A stretch of DNA of 64,000 nt from Flavobacterium anhuiense (GCF_900101855.1 NZ_FMVC01000011.1:37246-101245); one strand, 5' to 3'. Shown: positions 25,959-35,356, counted from the stretch's first letter. Notes: generated by a model not told the origin, from the sequence alone. A program made the numbers and translations.

Positions 25959-26366
25959 ATGGGATTATCTTCATTTTTTAAAAATTTATTTGGCTCAACC
26001 AAAGAGTCTGTAACTGAATTGGCAAATAATGCCGAAGAGACTTTTGAACAAGCAAAAGAAGCTGCTGCACCGTATATTGAAAAAGCTGAAGCTTTTGCGG
26101 AAGAAACAATAGAAAAAGTAAAAGAAGTTTCGGATCCGATTATTGACCGCGCTTCAGAATATGCTGAAAAAGCAAAAGAAACTGTAAGCGAGTATGCAGA
26201 TAAAGCATCTGAAGCCATAAATAACGTTGTAGATACTGTTAAGGAGAAAACGGCTTCTCTGGCTTCTGAAACCCCAGAAACTATTTCTGAAACCGTTGTT
26301 GATGTAAGCGAAAAATCTGTTGCAGAAACAGAAGAAATAGCCGACGAAGCTGCTGAGAAAGCATAA
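25959..26366 (+). CDS. LEA/apolipoprotein-like amphipathic helical protein, unknown function
   Basis: A 135-residue, highly charged, cysteine-free protein made almost wholly of Ala, Glu, Lys, Ser and Thr. After MGLSSFFKNLFGS, residues 17-115 run as continuous amphipathic helix with an approximate 11-residue period (AEETFEQAKEA, AEKAKETVSEY, ADKASEAINNV and so on), like LEA group 3 or apolipoprotein helices. No signal peptide or membrane segment. Annotated elsewhere under YtxH or hypothetical labels. Families of this build protect membranes or proteins in stress; this role is inference. Sits alone before mscS. Confidence 0.75.
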   Translation: MGLSSFFKNLFGSTKESVTELANNAEETFEQAKEAAAPYIEKAEAFAEETIEKVKEVSDPIIDRASEYAEKAKETVSEYADKASEAINNVVDTVKEKTASLASETPETISETVVDVSEKSVAETEEIADEAAEKA

Positions 26367-26395
26367 ACACAGTTTTCTGATAATGTAAATATTTT

Positions 26396-26403
26396 TATAT
26401 TTG
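26396..26403 (+). promoter_or_regulatory. predicted -7 element upstream of mscS
   Basis: TATATTTG, a perfect TAnnTTTG. The start of transcription would be near 26408, and a terminator-like hairpin begins at 26416, only about 8 bases into the RNA. Confidence 0.55.
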
Positions 26404-26415
26404 CACCGCTAATAT

Positions 26416-26440
26416 ACCTTCTCTTTTGAGAAGGTTTTTT
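26416..26440 (+). terminator. perfect hairpin with U-run in the mscS leader
   Basis: ACCTTCTC (26416-26423) pairs with GAGAAGGT (26428-26435) around a TTTT loop and is followed by TTTTT. It looks like an intrinsic terminator, but lies after a promoter and before mscS. It may end the transcript of the upstream helical protein gene, or act as an attenuator. Confidence 0.7.
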
Positions 26441-26452
26441 ATTTTAAAAATC

Positions 26453-27265
26453 ATGAATCTTAGTCCAGAACAAGTCAGTAAATACATCAGTCGATTTATT
26501 GACATTTTAGTTGATTATTCGCCAAAACTTATTTCTGCGTTTTTAATTCTATTTGTTGGTTTATATGCCATCAGATTAATCAACAGAATCATTCGAAAAG
26601 TAATGATTCAGCGAAATCTAGATCCTACATTAACAAAATTCCTAGCCGATATTTTATTGTGGGCGCTACGAATTTTATTATTTGTAACCTTTATTTCTAA
26701 ATTAGGAATTGAAACCTCTTCGTTCGTAGCTATTTTAGGAGCAATGGGTCTTGCTGTTGGTTTATCATTGCAAGGATCACTTTCAAATTTTGCCGGCGGA
26801 ATGCTTATTATCGTTTTCAAACCGTTTAAAGTTGGAGATACTATAGAAGCTCAAGGAGTTATTGCAACTGTTCTTGAAATTCAGATTTTTGTAACTAAGA
26901 TGCTAACTGGAAATAATCAGACGGTATTTGTTCCGAATGGAGCTTTATCTAATGGAAACATTATTAATTACTCTATGCAAGGAGAAAGAAGAGCCGATTT
27001 GACTTTCTCTATTTCGTATGATTCTGACATCAGAAAGGCTAAAGAAGTACTTTTAGCAGTGTTGAACAATAATCCAAAAGTATTGAAAACCCCTGCGCCT
27101 GAAGTTTTTGTAAAAAACCTTTCTGCAAGTTCAATAGATTTTGCTGTACGTCCTTGGGCAAAAAACGCCAATTATGGAGCCGTTTTTTCAGAAACATTAG
27201 AAAATTGCAAAACAGCTTTAGATGAGGCAGGAATTGCTATTCAGCCTTACACAATACAGAAATAA
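26453..27265 (+). CDS. MscS-family mechanosensitive channel
   Basis: A 270-residue small-conductance mechanosensitive channel releasing solutes on hypo-osmotic shock. Three hydrophobic segments (about 15-38, 60-80 and 85-115); the third is the pore helix, with the Gly/Ala-rich LGAMGLAVGLSLQGSLSNFAGG. The beta domain follows with FKVGDTIEAQGVIATVLEI and FVPNGALSNGNIINYS. I chose the ATG at 26453; an upstream TTG lies inside the leader hairpin. Convergent with tsaB, 6 bases apart. Confidence 0.93.
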   Translation: MNLSPEQVSKYISRFIDILVDYSPKLISAFLILFVGLYAIRLINRIIRKVMIQRNLDPTLTKFLADILLWALRILLFVTFISKLGIETSSFVAILGAMGLAVGLSLQGSLSNFAGGMLIIVFKPFKVGDTIEAQGVIATVLEIQIFVTKMLTGNNQTVFVPNGALSNGNIINYSMQGERRADLTFSISYDSDIRKAKEVLLAVLNNNPKVLKTPAPEVFVKNLSASSIDFAVRPWAKNANYGAVFSETLENCKTALDEAGIAIQPYTIQK

Positions 27266-27269
27266 AAAA

Positions 27270-27299
27270 TATTATTCCTTTTTTGAAGGAGCAGTAATA
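27270..27299 (-). terminator. imperfect terminator overlapping the tsaB 3' end
   Basis: On minus, TATTA and TCCTT pair with AAGGA and TAATA (27270-27280 with 27286-27299), with a bulge, followed by a T-run. The last tsaB codons and stop lie inside the stem. Confidence 0.45.
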
Positions 27300-27946
27300 A
27301 TAAAATCTTTTAAATAATAAGGTTCAAAATAAGCGACATCTACAGTGTCGCTTTTTTGATACTTATCAAAACTGATTTTACTCATAGCTTGTGCTGATGG
27401 GTATTTTATATTTTCTAAAAACACAAAGTTGTCTTTAGTCAGAACCGTTTTACATTTTTCTGCACAATCGCCAACAAAGTAAAGTTTGTCTGTATATTCC
27501 TGAAATGAATTTTCATCAATAATTTCGGCTTTAATAGCTCTTTCGACAGTCAAATCAGAATTAAAAATGGCACTGTAAACTTCCATACGGCGCGCATCTA
27601 GCATAGGTATAATTTTTCCGTCTGTAACTCCTGCTTGCGATGCTAAAGTCTGCATCGTGTCAACAGCAATCAACGGAATATTTAAAGCATAACACAAGCC
27701 TTTTGCTGCCGAAACGCCAATTCTCAAACCTGTATACGATCCTGGGCCTTGGCTAACTGCAACAGCTTTTAAATCCTGCGCCGATATTCCCGCTTTTGCG
27801 ATTACTTCTTCAATAAAGACATGAAGTTTTTCGGCATGCGAATATCCTTCATCAGCCAATTCGCTGCAAACAATGGTCTGACCATCTTTTGCAATAGATA
27901 CTGAACAATTTTTAGTAGCCGTTTCGATATTGAGAATAAAAGACAA
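27272..27946 (-). CDS. tsaB: tRNA threonylcarbamoyladenosine biosynthesis protein TsaB
   Basis: Non-catalytic partner of TsaD in making the t6A base of ANN-decoding tRNAs. 224 residues. FILNIETATKNCSVSIAKDG opens the ASKHA fold; the signature SQGPGSYTGLRIGVSAAKGL follows near 64-83. It lacks the metal-binding His pair of TsaD, as expected. Located 32 bases after the adaptor gene of the export cluster, so may be cotranscribed with it. The bounded C-terminus lies within a small terminator. Confidence 0.95.
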   Translation of the reverse strand: MSFILNIETATKNCSVSIAKDGQTIVCSELADEGYSHAEKLHVFIEEVIAKAGISAQDLKAVAVSQGPGSYTGLRIGVSAAKGLCYALNIPLIAVDTMQTLASQAGVTDGKIIPMLDARRMEVYSAIFNSDLTVERAIKAEIIDENSFQEYTDKLYFVGDCAEKCKTVLTKDNFVFLENIKYPSAQAMSKISFDKYQKSDTVDVAYFEPYYLKDFIITAPSKKE

Positions 27947-27978
27947 AGTATTAAATTTTAAATTATTGTGGTTTTATA

Positions 27979-29271
27979 TTATTTCTTTGGAGCTTCAGCT
28001 TTCTTAAGCTTTACCTTGTCTCCAGAATTTAGTTCTTTAGAAACTGTTGTGTATGGACCTGTAATAACAACATCACCAGGTTTTAATCCCGACATTACTT
28101 CAATATTAGTATCGTCCTGAATTCCAGTTTTAATGATCCTAATTTTAGCTTTATCTCCAACTTTTACAAAAACACATTCGAATTTTTTATCGCTTTTTGG
28201 AGCTGCTTTTTTATCTTCATTTGGATCTTCAACCTTAAAATCTTTCACCGCCGTAGTATCTGATTTTACTACAACAGAACTAATTGGCACTGCCAAAACA
28301 TTTGTTTTTGTTGTCGTAATAATATCGACTGTAGCCGTCATTCCAGGTCTGAAAGGAGAGTATGTGCTTGGCTTTCCTTCTAACAAATCTTGGTAAGAAT
28401 CTTTAAGTATACGAACTTTAACTTTAAAATTAGTTACCTGATCTGAGGTTAAGGTAGTACTCGCAGAATTAGAAATGCTGGTTACAACACCTTTAAATTT
28501 CTTCTTCAAATAGGCATCCACTTCAACATTTGCTTCATCCCCTATTTTAATTTTTACAATGTCATTTTCATTCACATCAACTTCGACCTCCATATTGTTT
28601 AGGTTGGCAACACGCAAAAGCTCAGTTCCTGCCATTTGCTGCGTTCCTAAAACTCTTTCTCCCAATTCTACATTCAATACAGAAATAGTTCCGTCAGCAG
28701 GAGAATAAATCGTTGTACGTCCTAAGTTATCTCTGGCTTCTGTAACAGATGCCGAAGCACTTTGAACATTATAATAGGCGCTTTGTTTTGTTGCTTTTGC
28801 AACTTCAAAAGTAGAAACGGCTTTATCCCAATCTGATTTTGAGATTACTCCTTTGTCATACAATATTTTATTACGCTCATAATTTGCTTTTGCTTCCTTA
28901 AAACTGGCGTCAGATTGAGTAAGACTTGCTTTTGTTCCTGCTAAATTTGCAACAGATCTTTCTAATCCTGAAGTATATAAATCTGGATTTATTTTTACCA
29001 ATAAATCGCCTTTTTTAACCACCTGCCCCTCTTTTACATTAAGTGAAATAATCTCGCCCGAAACCATCGAGGCAATTTTAACTTCAATTTCGGGTTGGAT
29101 TTTCCCTGTTGCAGAAACTGTTTCAACAATTGTTGATGCCGTAACTTTTGCAGTTTCTACCTCTTTTCCTTCGTCCTTATTCCCTATTACTCCAGCCTTA
29201 GAAAGACCAACCAAAGCCACAATAAGTACTACTGCAGCACCTAATAAAGAATAAACTGTTTTTTTCTGCAT
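27979..29271 (-). CDS. periplasmic adaptor subunit, MacA/HlyD family (first copy)
   Basis: A 430-residue membrane-fusion protein. One N-terminal membrane segment (about 5-24), a barrel-sandwich (lipoyl-like) half with GKIQPEIEVKIASMVSGEI, a long alpha-hairpin (about 100-200, SVANLAGTKASLTQSD region), the second half GTISVLNVELGERV, beta-barrel, and a membrane-proximal end at SGDKVKLKKAEAPKK. Such proteins bridge an inner-membrane transporter and a TolC channel. The TolC gene is 6 bases upstream. It shares the cluster with a second adaptor, two MacB-like permeases and one ATPase. Confidence 0.9.
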   Translation of the reverse strand: MQKKTVYSLLGAAVVLIVALVGLSKAGVIGNKDEGKEVETAKVTASTIVETVSATGKIQPEIEVKIASMVSGEIISLNVKEGQVVKKGDLLVKINPDLYTSGLERSVANLAGTKASLTQSDASFKEAKANYERNKILYDKGVISKSDWDKAVSTFEVAKATKQSAYYNVQSASASVTEARDNLGRTTIYSPADGTISVLNVELGERVLGTQQMAGTELLRVANLNNMEVEVDVNENDIVKIKIGDEANVEVDAYLKKKFKGVVTSISNSASTTLTSDQVTNFKVKVRILKDSYQDLLEGKPSTYSPFRPGMTATVDIITTTKTNVLAVPISSVVVKSDTTAVKDFKVEDPNEDKKAAPKSDKKFECVFVKVGDKAKIRIIKTGIQDDTNIEVMSGLKPGDVVITGPYTTVSKELNSGDKVKLKKAEAPKK

Positions 29272-29277
29272 AATAAA

Positions 29278-30729
29278 TTATTTTGTAATAATTGGAACGA
29301 TTGGAATTCCGAAATAAAACTCTAATATTTTAATTTTAAACATGTAATCGTATTTTGTTCTGATAACATCAGACTGCGCATTGGTCAATAAGGTTTGAGC
29401 TTGCGTAAAGTCAAATGAATTCATCAAACCGACATCATACTTTTCTTTTGCATAGTTGTAAGCTTGCTGTCTTGCTTCTAAAGTTACAGTAGCCGATTCA
29501 TAAGTATTTAAAGCTCCTCTTGCATCGGTAAATGCTGTATAAACGTTACGCTGCAAATCTAAACTTTTTTGCTCTAAATCTATTTTAGATTTTTCTAAAC
29601 TTACTTTATTACGTTCTACATTATTTCTAACTGAGAAACCATTAAAGATAGGCACAGAAAGCTGAAATCCGAAAGATTGTCCTTTGTTATCTTTAAATTG
29701 ATCCAAAATTGGGTCTGCTTTTCCTAAAACAGGGATATAATTATCTTGTAAAACTGCTTGGTTTGTCCCTTGAACATATCCAATCTGAGAAGTTGGGTTT
29801 GTTGTATTTGGCGTTGATCCAACTATAATATCAGAATAACTTGCTCTTGTATTAAAACTGTAGAAGGCGCTTAAAGTTGGCTGATATGCTCCTTTAGCAA
29901 TAGCAACGTTTTTCTCTGCAATCTCCAAATTTGTCTGGGCCAATTTTAACTCTGTTCTAGTTTCTTTCGCTTTATTATAGATTTCTATAGGACTTTGGGC
30001 TAATATATTGTTTTCATCCATCACATTTGTATCATCAACTACATCAAAATCAGCGAATTCTTTTAATTGTAAGAGCTGAGCCAAACTCAATTTAGAAATC
30101 AGTAAATTGTTTTCAGAAACTGCTATATTTTGTTTGTCTGTTGCAACGGTAGCTTTTAAGTCGAACAAATCTCCACGCGGAATGGTTCCTGCATTTACCA
30201 TTTCTTCAGAACGAGCAAATCTTTTCTCATCGATTGCCAACTGTTCTTTCTTAACTTTTAAATCTTCTTTATTAGATAAAATTTGCAAAAATGCACTAGC
30301 CACATTTAAAGAAATGTCTTCTTGCATTTTTAATAGCTGATACTGTGAGGCAACGATACTTAATTTTGCTTTTCTCATAGTGTTTTGATTCTGCAGACCT
30401 TTGTAGATGTCAACTCCTGCATTTATTCCAACTGAAGAGTATTGTGTAGTTTGATTACGTAAAATACCCGTTGTAACGTCTTGATTCAAACCAATATTCC
30501 ATGAGTGAGAAGCGCTCCCATTTACAGATGGAAGATAATTGCCTAATGCCGCTTTTTTATCAATATCAGCATTTTTTAAATCTAACTCTGATTGTTTTAT
30601 CGTAATATTATTTTCGAGTGCATATCTTACACACTCTTCTAGTGTCCATTTCTTTGATTGCGCCTGTCCAGTTAATCCGAAACCGAATAACAATGCTATA
30701 ACCAGACTATTATATTTATTTATTTTCAT
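29278..30729 (-). CDS. TolC-family outer membrane efflux protein
   Basis: A 483-residue trimeric outer membrane channel. Signal peptide (to GQAQ, about 24), KKWTLEECVRYALENNITIKQSEL at the start of the mature chain (typical of the family), and two internally repeated helical halves about 50-240 and 265-480, including DLEQKSLDLQRNVYTAFTDARGAL. It would complete a tripartite exporter with the adaptors and MacB-like genes beside it. A TAAATTTG element on minus 35 bases upstream suggests it begins its own transcript. Confidence 0.92.
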   Translation of the reverse strand: MKINKYNSLVIALLFGFGLTGQAQSKKWTLEECVRYALENNITIKQSELDLKNADIDKKAALGNYLPSVNGSASHSWNIGLNQDVTTGILRNQTTQYSSVGINAGVDIYKGLQNQNTMRKAKLSIVASQYQLLKMQEDISLNVASAFLQILSNKEDLKVKKEQLAIDEKRFARSEEMVNAGTIPRGDLFDLKATVATDKQNIAVSENNLLISKLSLAQLLQLKEFADFDVVDDTNVMDENNILAQSPIEIYNKAKETRTELKLAQTNLEIAEKNVAIAKGAYQPTLSAFYSFNTRASYSDIIVGSTPNTTNPTSQIGYVQGTNQAVLQDNYIPVLGKADPILDQFKDNKGQSFGFQLSVPIFNGFSVRNNVERNKVSLEKSKIDLEQKSLDLQRNVYTAFTDARGALNTYESATVTLEARQQAYNYAKEKYDVGLMNSFDFTQAQTLLTNAQSDVIRTKYDYMFKIKILEFYFGIPIVPIITK

Positions 30730-30764
30730 ATACTTTTAATGAAGGCGCAGTAAACCGAACTACG

Positions 30765-30772
30765 CAAATTTA
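30765..30772 (-). promoter_or_regulatory. predicted -7 element of the TolC-adaptor-tsaB transcript
   Basis: TAAATTTG on minus lies 36 bases before the TolC ATG, in the 84-base gap after the second adaptor. It splits the export cluster into two transcripts. Confidence 0.45.
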
Positions 30773-30813
30773 ACATTTTTAAAACCAAAAAGATCCTTAA
30801 CCTTCAAATTAGC

Positions 30814-31935
30814 TTATTTTTTTTCTTTGTCTCCTTCGTTAATTAAGCCTTGATTCCAGATTTTAATTTTATCTGTATCATTTACACCGCTTTTAACTTG
30901 AACGTAGATTCCGTCGCTTACCCCAAGAACTAAATCTCTTCTTTGAAATTTCTGTGGAGCAGTTTCAACTTCTACATAAGGCTTTTGTGTTTTTTTGTCA
31001 AATTGAACTAAAGACTCTTTAATTGCCAAAACTTTCTCTGCTTTTTCTAAAATAATTGAAGCATTGGCACTTAAACCAGCTCTAATAAAAGTATCATCTC
31101 TGTTAACCATTTGAGCTTTAATTTCAAACTGGATTGCTCCGTTTTCTGTAACTCCTTTTGGAGCAATATAATTTAAAACTGCATCAAATTTTTTATTTTC
31201 AATTGCACCAATTGTAATTTCAATTGGCATTTTTTCTTTAATTTTTCCAACTTCAGATTCATCAATTTTTCCAATAAAAATCATTCTTCCAACATCGGCA
31301 ACACTTGCAATTGTAGTTCCTTCATTGAAGTTATTGCTTTCGATAACTTGGTTACCCACTTTTACAGGAACGTCTAACACCATTCCGTTCACTGTAGAAC
31401 GAATTAACGTATTAGCATAACTTCCCAAAGAAGAAGTGGTTCCTGTTTTTACGATATCTAAACCTTGTTTTGCAGCCAAATAGTTTTGTTTCGCCTGATT
31501 GTAAGCTAACAAAGCTGCGTCATAATCATTTGCAGAAATTACATCTTTCTCAAACAATGTTTTCTGTCTTTTATAGATTTTTTCCTGATTATCTAATGCT
31601 ATTTTAGCAGTTTGCACCTGATTCTGAGAATTGCTTACATTCGAAACGTTTGCTACAACTCTAATTTTAGCAATCATATCGCCGGCTTTAATTTTTTCAC
31701 CCGCTTTGATGTACACTTCCTCAATAATCCCTGAGATATTTGGTTTGATTAGAACCTCTTCATCAGGCTGAATATTACCTGTCGCAATAGTATTTTTTAC
31801 GATGGTCTTAATTTCTGCTTTTTCCGTTTTAAAAACAATCGGCGATTCTTGGTTTTTAGCATACAAATAGTAAAGCGCGCCAAAAAAAACAATTGCAATA
31901 AATATTAAAATGGTTACGGTTACTCCTTTTTTCAT
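30814..31935 (-). CDS. periplasmic adaptor subunit, MacA/HlyD family (second copy)
   Basis: A 373-residue membrane-fusion protein. One N-terminal membrane helix (about 6-25), GNIQPDEEVLIKPNISGIIEEVYIKAGE as the first lipoyl half, an alpha-hairpin (about 95-160), the second half from MVLDVPVKVGNQV, then the barrel domain. Same architecture as the first copy but a distinct sequence. It follows two permease genes by 37 bases, so is the natural adaptor of those permeases. Confidence 0.9.
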   Translation of the reverse strand: MKKGVTVTILIFIAIVFFGALYYLYAKNQESPIVFKTEKAEIKTIVKNTIATGNIQPDEEVLIKPNISGIIEEVYIKAGEKIKAGDMIAKIRVVANVSNVSNSQNQVQTAKIALDNQEKIYKRQKTLFEKDVISANDYDAALLAYNQAKQNYLAAKQGLDIVKTGTTSSLGSYANTLIRSTVNGMVLDVPVKVGNQVIESNNFNEGTTIASVADVGRMIFIGKIDESEVGKIKEKMPIEITIGAIENKKFDAVLNYIAPKGVTENGAIQFEIKAQMVNRDDTFIRAGLSANASIILEKAEKVLAIKESLVQFDKKTQKPYVEVETAPQKFQRRDLVLGVSDGIYVQVKSGVNDTDKIKIWNQGLINEGDKEKK

Positions 31936-31972
31936 TTGTTCTGGGTTTAATCGATTTATTTTGATTGATAAT

Positions 31973-33238
31973 TTATTCTGTTCTTAGTGCATCTACAGGT
32001 TTTACATTGATCGCAGTCTGTGCTGGGATAAATCCGGCAAGCAAACCAGATCCGACCAAGATGATTAATGCAACAAATACAACTCCTAAATCTACAGTTG
32101 GATTCGCAAACATAGTATTTTGATCTGGAGGCATCGAGTCTAATACCATATTTAAAACCGCTATAATTCCTGTGGCAACAGCAATTCCGAGCATACCCGA
32201 AATAATAGTTAAAAATATAGACTCCGTTAATATTTGACTTCTAATTGCTCCAGGTGTTGCACCTAAAGCTCTTCTGATTCCGATTTCTTTGGTACGTTCC
32301 TTAACCACAATCAACATGATATTCGAAATTCCGATTACGCCTGAAATTAAAACTAATGTCCCTACGAAATAGGCAATTACTTTTAAAATATTGAACAAGC
32401 TTTGCACTTTATTAAACTGCTCGTACAAATCAAAATTTCCAACTGCCCTATCATCTGTTGGATTTATAGAATGCAATGATTTTATAATCTCTAAAATTTT
32501 AGGCTTTAAATCGGTTATAGAAGTTTCATCTTTCGCGGTAAGCGCCATCCATCCTACTTTATCACCATAATTAAAGGCTTGCTGAAAGGTTGTAAAAGGA
32601 ATAAAAATATTCTTTTGCTCCTGTTCTGCATTTCCTCCTTGTTGTTTGGATTTATAAACCCCGACCACCATAAAATTGATGCTGTTAATCTTGATATATG
32701 TTCCAACAGCTTCCTCTTCTTTTCCATAAAGTTCACTGATAACCCCTTTTCCAATTACGCAGACTTTTCTTCTTTGCTCAATATCCTGCTGATTTACAAA
32801 TCTTCCTTTAATGATATCCATTGGCTGCTGTTTAATCAGCTCTGGATAATCTCCATAAATTGTGAAAGCCGAAGTTTTAGTGCCTCTTACAACGTTATTT
32901 GTTCCGTTAAAATCACCTAGCTGATTTCTTGGCGAAACATATAATAAATCTGGCAATGCTGCTTTTAAAGCTGTTACATCACTATTTCTAAAATCGTAAC
33001 GTCTTGTTTTTGGCAAACCTTTATAAGCTTTAGAAGTGGTCTGGCTCCACATAAACATAGTATTGGTCGCAATTCCATCAAAACCTTTTTTAATACCATT
33101 TTCCAAGCCATTACCAGCAGCAAGTAAAATTACCAAGATAAAAATACCCCAAAAAACACCAAAAGCCGTCAGGATAGTCCTGAAAGGGTTGGCGGTTAAG
33201 GCCTGTAAAATCTCGTCCCAATTATCTTTTTTAAACAT
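31973..33238 (-). CDS. MacB-like ABC transporter permease (FtsX fold), first copy
   Basis: A 421-residue inner-membrane permease. One N-terminal membrane helix (about 20-42), a large periplasmic domain (about 45-280), and three C-terminal membrane helices (about 287-312, 335-362, 383-408). LILISG and KERTKEIGIRRALGATPGAIRSQ is the FtsX-family coupling motif. No ATPase domain is fused, so the separate ATPase gene supplies it. Two bases separate it from the other permease gene. Confidence 0.92.
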   Translation of the reverse strand: MFKKDNWDEILQALTANPFRTILTAFGVFWGIFILVILLAAGNGLENGIKKGFDGIATNTMFMWSQTTSKAYKGLPKTRRYDFRNSDVTALKAALPDLLYVSPRNQLGDFNGTNNVVRGTKTSAFTIYGDYPELIKQQPMDIIKGRFVNQQDIEQRRKVCVIGKGVISELYGKEEEAVGTYIKINSINFMVVGVYKSKQQGGNAEQEQKNIFIPFTTFQQAFNYGDKVGWMALTAKDETSITDLKPKILEIIKSLHSINPTDDRAVGNFDLYEQFNKVQSLFNILKVIAYFVGTLVLISGVIGISNIMLIVVKERTKEIGIRRALGATPGAIRSQILTESIFLTIISGMLGIAVATGIIAVLNMVLDSMPPDQNTMFANPTVDLGVVFVALIILVGSGLLAGFIPAQTAINVKPVDALRTE

Positions 33239-33240
33239 AA

Positions 33241-34485
33241 TTATTCGTCTCTAAGTGCTACAATAGGTTTAATTTTGGCTGCTCTGTAGGCTGGGAAAAA
33301 TCCTGCCATTGCTCCTGCAAAAACAAGTAATACCAAAGTAGTTAAAGCTACACTAAAATCTACTTCAGGATTTCTGAAATATTCACTCTGAACCATCGGC
33401 CCAACAAATTCCAATAATGCAAGACTGGCCAATAGTCCAACAAAACCTGCAATGGTAGTAATAAAGATAGATTCATGCAGAATCATCGTGATAATTGAAA
33501 AAGGCGAAGCTCCCAATGCTTTTCTAATTCCAATTTCTTTTGTTCGTTCTTTTACAATAATAAGCATGATATTACTTACTCCAACCACCCCTGCAATGAT
33601 GGTACAAATACCTACCCACCAGAAAAACAATCTTATATATAAGTTTAAATCATAAAACTGTTTGGCATCTTTAACTGAATTGTAGACTCCTACACCACCA
33701 TCATCCTCAGGAGCCACAACATTTTTACTCTTTAATAAATCTTTTAAATCTTGTGTAAATTTTTCTGACTGCGCCAAGGCCTCATCATAATCTCGTGTCT
33801 TTTTTAAAGTAAAAAACAAATTGCTGATTTTGTCGCCTCCGCCAAATGTTTTCTGGACTGTAGTCAATGGCAGATAAGCACGAGTTTCTTCTCTTTCTCC
33901 TCCTGGATCCGTAAAAACTCCCACTACTTTAAAGTTGATATTGTTAATCAGAATTTCTTCCCCTATTGCCTCTTTGTCTTTAAGCAAATCGTTTTTAAGT
34001 TTCATTCCAATGACAGCCACTTTTGCATTACTTTCTAAATCCTTAGCATTGATATAGCGACCTTGAACTATGGTTAAATTTTCTATTCCACCATAATCTG
34101 GATTTACACCTCTAAACTGGTAACTTCCAGATTCCTTTCCGTAAGCAAAAGCCTGTCCCCAGTAATTATTGGTTGAAGCTCTCAGATCTAATTTATCTTC
34201 AAATTTCTGTACCGATTGATTGTAATCGCTATTGCGAAATTGAATCTGTCTTCCTGGATTTAATCCTTTGTATTCTTTAGTTGTTGTTCCAGACCAAACT
34301 TCAATAATTCCAGCTGCATCACGCTCAAATTGTTTTTCAATTCCGTTTTGCAAACCTTTACCTGCCCCAAGCAGGATCACCAAAATAAAAATTCCTGAAG
34401 CCACAGAAACACCTGTTAAGAATGTTCTTAAACGGTTTTTAGAAATGGCTTCAAATATTTCCTGCCAGCGTTCAATATTAAACAT
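33241..34485 (-). CDS. MacB-like ABC transporter permease (FtsX fold), second copy
   Basis: A 414-residue permease with the same fold: helix about 20-42, periplasmic domain, and three C-terminal helices. KERTKEIGIRKALGASPFSII is the same coupling motif as in the other copy. The two probably form a heterodimer on one ATPase. Its ATG overlaps the end of the ATPase gene by 8 bases, pointing to coupled translation. Confidence 0.92.
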   Translation of the reverse strand: MFNIERWQEIFEAISKNRLRTFLTGVSVASGIFILVILLGAGKGLQNGIEKQFERDAAGIIEVWSGTTTKEYKGLNPGRQIQFRNSDYNQSVQKFEDKLDLRASTNNYWGQAFAYGKESGSYQFRGVNPDYGGIENLTIVQGRYINAKDLESNAKVAVIGMKLKNDLLKDKEAIGEEILINNINFKVVGVFTDPGGEREETRAYLPLTTVQKTFGGGDKISNLFFTLKKTRDYDEALAQSEKFTQDLKDLLKSKNVVAPEDDGGVGVYNSVKDAKQFYDLNLYIRLFFWWVGICTIIAGVVGVSNIMLIIVKERTKEIGIRKALGASPFSIITMILHESIFITTIAGFVGLLASLALLEFVGPMVQSEYFRNPEVDFSVALTTLVLLVFAGAMAGFFPAYRAAKIKPIVALRDE

Positions 34486-35179
34486 AAGACGAAGCTCTAA
34501 CTTGTTCTACTTTTTTATCATCGATAATTAATCCATCTTTTAGGACTACATTTCTTTTGCACATTGCTGCAATATCAGGTTCGTGTGTAACAATCAAAAT
34601 TGTTTTTCCCTCATCATTAATTCCTTGAATAAGTTCCATAACTTCATAAGAGGTTTTAGTATCTAATGCCCCTGTAGGCTCATCGGCAAGCAAAACTTTC
34701 GGGTTTGATGCCAATGCTCTTGCAATAGCCACACGCTGTTTTTGACCTCCAGAAAGTTCATTTGGCAAGTGGTGAACGTGAGAACCTAAACCTACTTTTT
34801 CCAAATATTTCATTGCAATATCGTAACGTTCTTTTCTTTTAACACCTTGATAGTATAGCGGCATTGCAACGTTGTCTAATGCAGATTTATAATTAATTAA
34901 ATTAAAAGATTGGAAAACAAAACCTAAAAATTTGTTACGGTATTTTGAAGCAAGGGTTTCATTTAATTTTTTTATTGGAGTTTTATCTAAAATATAACTT
35001 CCAGAATCGGCTTCATCCAAAATTCCCAAGATGTTAAGAAGTGTTGATTTACCAGAACCAGACGATCCCATAATCGCAACCAATTCTCCTTCTTCTATAT
35101 TAAAATTAATGCCTTTTAATACATGTAATTCTGAACTTCCCATCTTATAGGATTTGTGTAAATCTTTAATTTCGATCAT
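34478..35179 (-). CDS. ABC transporter ATP-binding protein (MacB/LolD type)
   Basis: A 233-residue ATPase. Walker A GSSGSGKST (38-46), Q-loop FVFQ near 87-90, signature LSGGQKQRVAIARALA from 142, Walker B VLLADEP (162-168), and His in IVTHEPD. It matches the LolD/MacB group that powers FtsX-type permeases. I chose the ATG at 35177-35179 (MIEIKDLHKS); an upstream TTG adds eight residues of no homology. First gene of the export transcript. Confidence 0.95.
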   Translation of the reverse strand: MIEIKDLHKSYKMGSSELHVLKGINFNIEEGELVAIMGSSGSGKSTLLNILGILDEADSGSYILDKTPIKKLNETLASKYRNKFLGFVFQSFNLINYKSALDNVAMPLYYQGVKRKERYDIAMKYLEKVGLGSHVHHLPNELSGGQKQRVAIARALASNPKVLLADEPTGALDTKTSYEVMELIQGINDEGKTILIVTHEPDIAAMCKRNVVLKDGLIIDDKKVEQVRASSYV

Positions 35180-35356
35180 GGTATTGTTAAATTTTTTAGA
35201 CAATAATAACGTTTTTATTAAGTAATTTATGATAATAAAAAGTTAATACTTTTGTTACCTATTTTGTATTAGACTGCATTTTTTTGTTATTGTTACACTT
35301 TTTAAATAAAATATGATTGTTTTCGTAATTTTACCTCGTAATAAAAATCATCTTAA

